From DAOVQB01 sp023128935 (lineage in GTDB: Bacteria > Eisenbacteria > RBG-16-71-46 > CAIMUX01 > WJJG01): a DNA stretch of 27,470 nucleotides. The stretch covers positions 1 through 27,470 of the forward strand of contig DAOVQB010000038.1 in NCBI GenBank assembly GCA_030628905.1, given 5' to 3'. Shown here piece after piece: positions 24,645 to 27,470 of this stretch. The number at the start of each line of letters is the position of its first letter. The first letter of the stretch is position 1. Under the pieces are notes generated by a model. That model was not told the origin of the DNA. It saw only the letters and a program-made list of their open reading frames with translations, and ran no database searches. The position numbers and the translations under genes were made by a program.

Positions 24645-25367
24645 TCACTTGCCCCGGCTGCTCTCGACGGAACGAACATTGAGGAACAGGAAAAAGCCGA
24701 TCACCGACAGGTAATAAATAATATCCCGCGAGTCGATCACCCCGCGCTCTATCGAGCTGAAGTGGCTGCCTAGGGAAAGGCCCTTCATGAAGGGAATGAT
24801 CCACCTCGGCAGGGACGTTAGGACGATATCGACGCCCACGAGAAAGAGAACCAGGCAGATGACAAACGAGCCAATGAAGGCCACGATCTGGTTCTCTGTC
24901 ATGCTGGAGGTCCACAGGCCAATGGCGAGATAGGATCCTCCAAGGAGAATCAGGCCCAGGTAGCCGCCAATGATTGCTCCCGTGTCCAGGTTTCCAAGCG
25001 AGGCGATTATAATCGGCAGCGGAAGGGTGAGCGCGATCGTCATGACGAGGAAGAGAAAGCTCGCGAGGAACTTGCCGGTGACCACCTCCCAGCTCCTGAC
25101 AGGCAGCGTCATCAACGTCTCCAGCGTTCCCATCTTGCGTTCCTCGGCCCACATGCGCATTGAGACCGCTGGGATGAAGAACAGGAAGAGGACCGGCACG
25201 AGGCCGAAGAAGTCCCGCATCGTAGCCTGGCCGACCACAAAGAACTTCTGCAGTTCGAAGAAGAGTACCGAGGTCAGAACCAGGAAGACTACCAGGAATA
25301 TGTATGCGATGGCGGAGCCGAAGTAGCTTCGGAACTCCTTGCCGGCGATGATCAGCGTGTTCTGCAT
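24645..25367 (-). CDS. GldF-like ABC transporter permease
   Basis: The product has 240 residues from ATG 25367, chosen because GGGGAGG lies 10 nt upstream; a longer frame overlaps the ATPase gene and starts with unlike sequence. Six membrane segments of the ABC-2 type are visible, with the family motif RMWAEERKMGTLETLMTLPVRSWEVVTGKF between segments two and three, which contacts the ATPase. Length equals that of GldF (about 240). It follows the ATPase gene by 23 nt and precedes the GldG-like gene by 73 nt, forming the core membrane unit of the system. Confidence 0.93.
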   Translation of the reverse strand: MQNTLIIAGKEFRSYFGSAIAYIFLVVFLVLTSVLFFELQKFFVVGQATMRDFFGLVPVLFLFFIPAVSMRMWAEERKMGTLETLMTLPVRSWEVVTGKFLASFLFLVMTIALTLPLPIIIASLGNLDTGAIIGGYLGLILLGGSYLAIGLWTSSMTENQIVAFIGSFVICLVLFLVGVDIVLTSLPRWIIPFMKGLSLGSHFSSIERGVIDSRDIIYYLSVIGFFLFLNVRSVESSRGK

Positions 25368-25390
25368 CAGGTAGGTACCTCCCCAAGTGC

Positions 25391-26332
25391 TTACGACTCG
25401 ATCGGCTCCTGCGTGGTCAACCGGGTGAAGATCTGCTCCAGGCTCACCGCCTCCCGGCGCAGTTCTGTCAGGGTCCACTTGTTCTGCACGGCCAGGTTGA
25501 ACAGCGTCTCTTCAGGCTCTTCCTTGTTGCTGCCGATTGCATAGCGGACCTTGCCCTGGGCGCTTTCGATAAGGCTCAGATCTGTGATGATCTCGCACTC
25601 CCGCAGGGCCGGTTCGATTGTTTCCGCAGAGCCCTTGAAGGTGACGAACGTCTTCTGGTCGCCTGCCGCCTGGCCGGCCAACTCCTCCGCGGTCCCACTG
25701 GCCACGATCCTGCCTTCATTGATGATCAGGACCCGCGAACAGGTGGTTTCGACCTCGGGCAGGATATGAGTGCTCAGGATGATGGTCTTCTCTTCCCCGA
25801 TCCGCTTGATCAGTTCGCGGATCTCAATGATTTGATTTGGGTCGAGGCCGGTGGTCGGCTCATCGAGGATGAGAACTGGTGGGTCATGGATGAGAGCCTG
25901 AGCGAGCCCCAGCCGCTGACGGTATCCCTTTGAGAGGGTTCCGATCATGCGGTGGGTCATGCGGGAGAGCCCGCAGACCTCAATCATTTCGTCCAAACGT
26001 GAGGCCCGGCGCGGGCCATTCAGGTTCCTGATCTTTCCGATGAATTCGAGGTATTCGATGACCCCCATATCCATGTAAAGCGGTGCATTCTCCGGTAGAT
26101 AGCCGATCTGCCTGCGGACTTCGACGCTCTGGGTCATGGTGTCGTGGTCAGCGACTCTGACGCTGCCGCCATCGGCCGGGATGTAGCAGGTGATGACCCG
26201 CAAGGCAGTTGATTTACCCGCCCCGTTGGGTCCCAGGAGGCCGAGGACCTCTCCGCCGGCGACATCGAAAGAGACGCTATCGAGCGCCACCGTGGCGCCA
26301 AACCGCTTGGTGAGATTGCGCACCTCAATCAT
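25391..26332 (-). CDS. GldA-like ABC transporter ATPase
   Basis: The product has 313 residues. Walker A GPNGAGKS (34-41), signature LSKGYRQRLGLAQAL (133-147), Walker B VLILDEP (153-159) and the H-loop STH are intact. The C-terminal 90 residues (EELAGQAAGDQKTFVTF... LTELRREAVSLEQIFTRLT) match the DrrA/GldA subgroup of ABC-2 ATPases. It powers the permease encoded next. ATG 26332 has GAGGG 9 nt upstream, and this whole initiation region is duplicated just upstream (26349-26366). The gene heads a four-gene operon with a promoter at 26431-26460. Confidence 0.95.
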   Translation of the reverse strand: MIEVRNLTKRFGATVALDSVSFDVAGGEVLGLLGPNGAGKSTALRVITCYIPADGGSVRVADHDTMTQSVEVRRQIGYLPENAPLYMDMGVIEYLEFIGKIRNLNGPRRASRLDEMIEVCGLSRMTHRMIGTLSKGYRQRLGLAQALIHDPPVLILDEPTTGLDPNQIIEIRELIKRIGEEKTIILSTHILPEVETTCSRVLIINEGRIVASGTAEELAGQAAGDQKTFVTFKGSAETIEPALRECEIITDLSLIESAQGKVRYAIGSNKEEPEETLFNLAVQNKWTLTELRREAVSLEQIFTRLTTQEPIES

Positions 26333-26366
26333 AGATTGGTCCCTCGATCATAGATGGTCCCTTGAT
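26330..26366 (-). repeat. Tandem duplication of the ribosome site and start codon of the ABC ATPase gene
   Basis: Units 26330-26348 (19 bp) and 26349-26366 (18 bp) differ by one base substitution and one missing T. Both read CATAGATTGGTCCCTYGAT-like on the plus strand, i.e. a GAGGG or AAGGG ribosome site plus ATG on the minus strand. The upstream ATG (26351) opens an 8-codon frame ending in a TGA (26327-26325) that overlaps the true start. Confidence 0.9.
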
Positions 26367-26430
26367 CCATCTTGTGATGGCTCGCTTGGTACTCTCCTAC
26401 CGAAGACTCATCTTGGGATAACAGGTAGTG

Positions 26431-26460
26431 ATTCTAGGTGCCATCGAGACCCGACGTCAA
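26431..26460 (-). promoter_or_regulatory. Promoter of the Gld-type ABC operon
   Basis: On the minus strand TTGACG (26460-26455, 5/6), an 18-bp spacer and TAGAAT (26436-26431, 5/6) form a good sigma70-type promoter. The start point near 26424 gives a leader of about 92 nt that contains the duplicated initiation region. Confidence 0.6.
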
Positions 26461-26468
26461 GGAGTCCG

Positions 26469-26488
26469 CTTCCGCAATCTTCCGCAAT
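26469..26488. repeat. Exact 10-bp tandem repeat upstream of the ABC operon promoter
   Basis: CTTCCGCAAT occurs twice in succession (26469-26478, 26479-26488), immediately beyond the -35 box of the ABC operon. It may be chance, but it fits the other short tandem repeats found near gene starts here. Confidence 0.8.
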
Positions 26489-26607
26489 GAGCGCTCCACC
26501 GAGCTTGGGCTGTCAGGGGGCCCGGTCCCGGGTACTCTGTCGACGCGCCTAGAATCCCGAGCCCTCCCATCCAGATCGCGGTTCCGCCCAGCCCGAATTC
26601 CCCCCCC

Positions 26608-27177
26608 ATGACCTGCAGGGGTCCTTCCCGTCGGAACCAAGGCGACAACACCCCTATGTGCCGGAAAGTTCCCGAAACGGTTCCAGAGGCCCAGCGAGAG
26701 GCCCGCGCGACCCCGCGTCTGCCTTGCAGTTGCCTTGCCAGACCCAATGGCATAGCACAGACTGCGGCTTTTCTCCTGTGGATTGCGGCCTGCCGATCCA
26801 ACCCAGCCAGAAAGGCGGCTGTCGCCCTCTTCCTAGGCGGGGCACTGGTTGTCCTTACGCCTTGGGCCGTTCGTAATTGTCAAATCACGGGCATTCCCAG
26901 CCCTCTGACGTTCTTTGCGCCTTACAACATGTGGCTCGGAATGAACGAACAGATGTATCAGATGTATAGAGCCGGTGACACCCCAGCCTTCAAGGATCAC
27001 GCGGGATTGCTCGCGAGCATTCCTTTCGTGTTTCACCTGCGATTTAGATTCCCAGTCCTCGATCCCTATGCCGTCCTGCTCGCGTCACATACATTGTACC
27101 TTTTCGGTCGCATCATGCGCTGCACCCACCCTCGCGACGCTCGCGAAACATCCGTGACCGGGTCCCCTCACAACTAG
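26608..27177 (+). pseudogene. Eroded GT39/PMT-like membrane glycosyltransferase remnant
   Basis: The frame encodes 189 residues, of which only about 50-165 look like protein. The part ALFLGGALVVLTPWAVRNCQ followed by YNMWLGMNEQMYQMY is the characteristic mid/C-terminal segment of GT39-type dolichyl-phosphate-mannose-like transferases (TPWAxRN...xYNLWLGNN). FRFPVLDPYAVLLASHTLY matches their final membrane region. The catalytic N-terminal membrane domain is missing, and the usual stretch between these two pieces is deleted in frame. The first 45 residues look like random translation and no ribosome site is evident. It is most likely a decayed gene; a short expressed membrane peptide cannot be ruled out. 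Confidence 0.55.
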
Positions 27178-27317
27178 TCCAGCATCACCACCCAGCGCAT
27201 TCGTTGGGCACCCACCGTAATTGCCTAGCGAGGTATGGATCGATAACCCGAACTCGGCCATCGAGTTGGAGGAAACTGTACACTAAATTCGGAAAGGAAG
27301 TACCTCAAACTTGTTGA

Positions 27318-27470
27318 CGAGCCCCACAGCCCTGTGCTACCTATTGCGACAGGGAGGGAGGACCTTTCGCTTTGCAGCTACGTGCCGTCGTTGCGGACTG
27401 CATCGATGCCCTCCGCTCCGGTGACTATGCTGTCAAGGTTAGGGAGTGCCGTTCGGAGTCATGCGAACCC
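27318..27470 (+). other. Right edge: possible gene start running off the window
   Basis: A frame open from 27318 to the window end could start at TTG 27372, with GGGAGGGAGG (27352-27361) about 10 nt upstream, reading LQLRAVVADCIDALRSGDYA and on. It is too short to identify. The stretch 27178-27317 shows nothing I can name. Confidence 0.25.

Noticed and set aside
26434..26801. Minus-strand frames opposite the glycosyltransferase remnant
   Set aside because: No ribosome site, no recognisable domain, and the overlap with the ABC operon promoter region makes them unlikely genes.

Overview
The window (27,470 bases, GC-rich) looks like chromosomal DNA of a Gram-negative bacterium in or near the FCB group, of the Eisenbacteria/Latescibacteria/Krumholzibacteria kind. 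The inference rests on secreted proteins ending in FlgD-like/type IX-style C-terminal domains, a Cys-rich ...PNPC module, a TonB-dependent receptor (hence an outer membrane), and a GldA-GldF-GldG-DUF4340 ABC cluster. No 16S or other phylogenetic marker is present, so placement is tentative.

Layout. Positions 1-589 hold no convincing protein gene but contain the clearest hidden feature: a near-consensus sigma70 promoter (183-211), a roughly 206-nt segment full of complementary helices, and a strong intrinsic terminator (384-423), i.e. an apparent free-standing structured RNA. Positions 590-4863 (minus) form a probable three-gene envelope operon: a small exported protein, a PDZ protein with about twelve DxxGxDxY repeats, and a cohesin/Cys-rich/FlgD-like secreted protein. 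Transketolase (5162-7225, minus) and asparaginyl-tRNA synthetase (7526-8926, plus) are divergent housekeeping genes. A secreted alpha/beta hydrolase with a C-terminal sorting-like domain follows (9116-10753). A YfiR-like periplasmic protein and a TonB-dependent receptor form a minus-strand pair (10876-13580). Two tandem paralogous polytopic membrane proteins with TPR tails (13944-18479), a YugP-type zinc peptidase, an RseP-type site-2 protease and a degenerate receiver-domain protein run on the plus strand to 21690. A complete ABC operon (ATPase, permease, GldG-like, DUF4340) occupies 21729-26332 on the minus strand. The right edge carries an eroded glycosyltransferase remnant and a possible partial gene.

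Most of the window is about the cell envelope: export and surface attachment, outer-membrane uptake, membrane proteolysis and an ABC system with periplasmic auxiliaries. Two metabolic/translation genes sit among them.

A recurrent oddity is short imperfect tandem duplication (10 to 42 bp period) in non-coding segments near gene starts, seen at seven loci. In several, the duplicated unit includes the ribosome-binding site and even a start codon. Promoters called here share TTGACA-like -35 boxes with 17-18 bp spacers, which makes the calls mutually supportive, but none has been tested.
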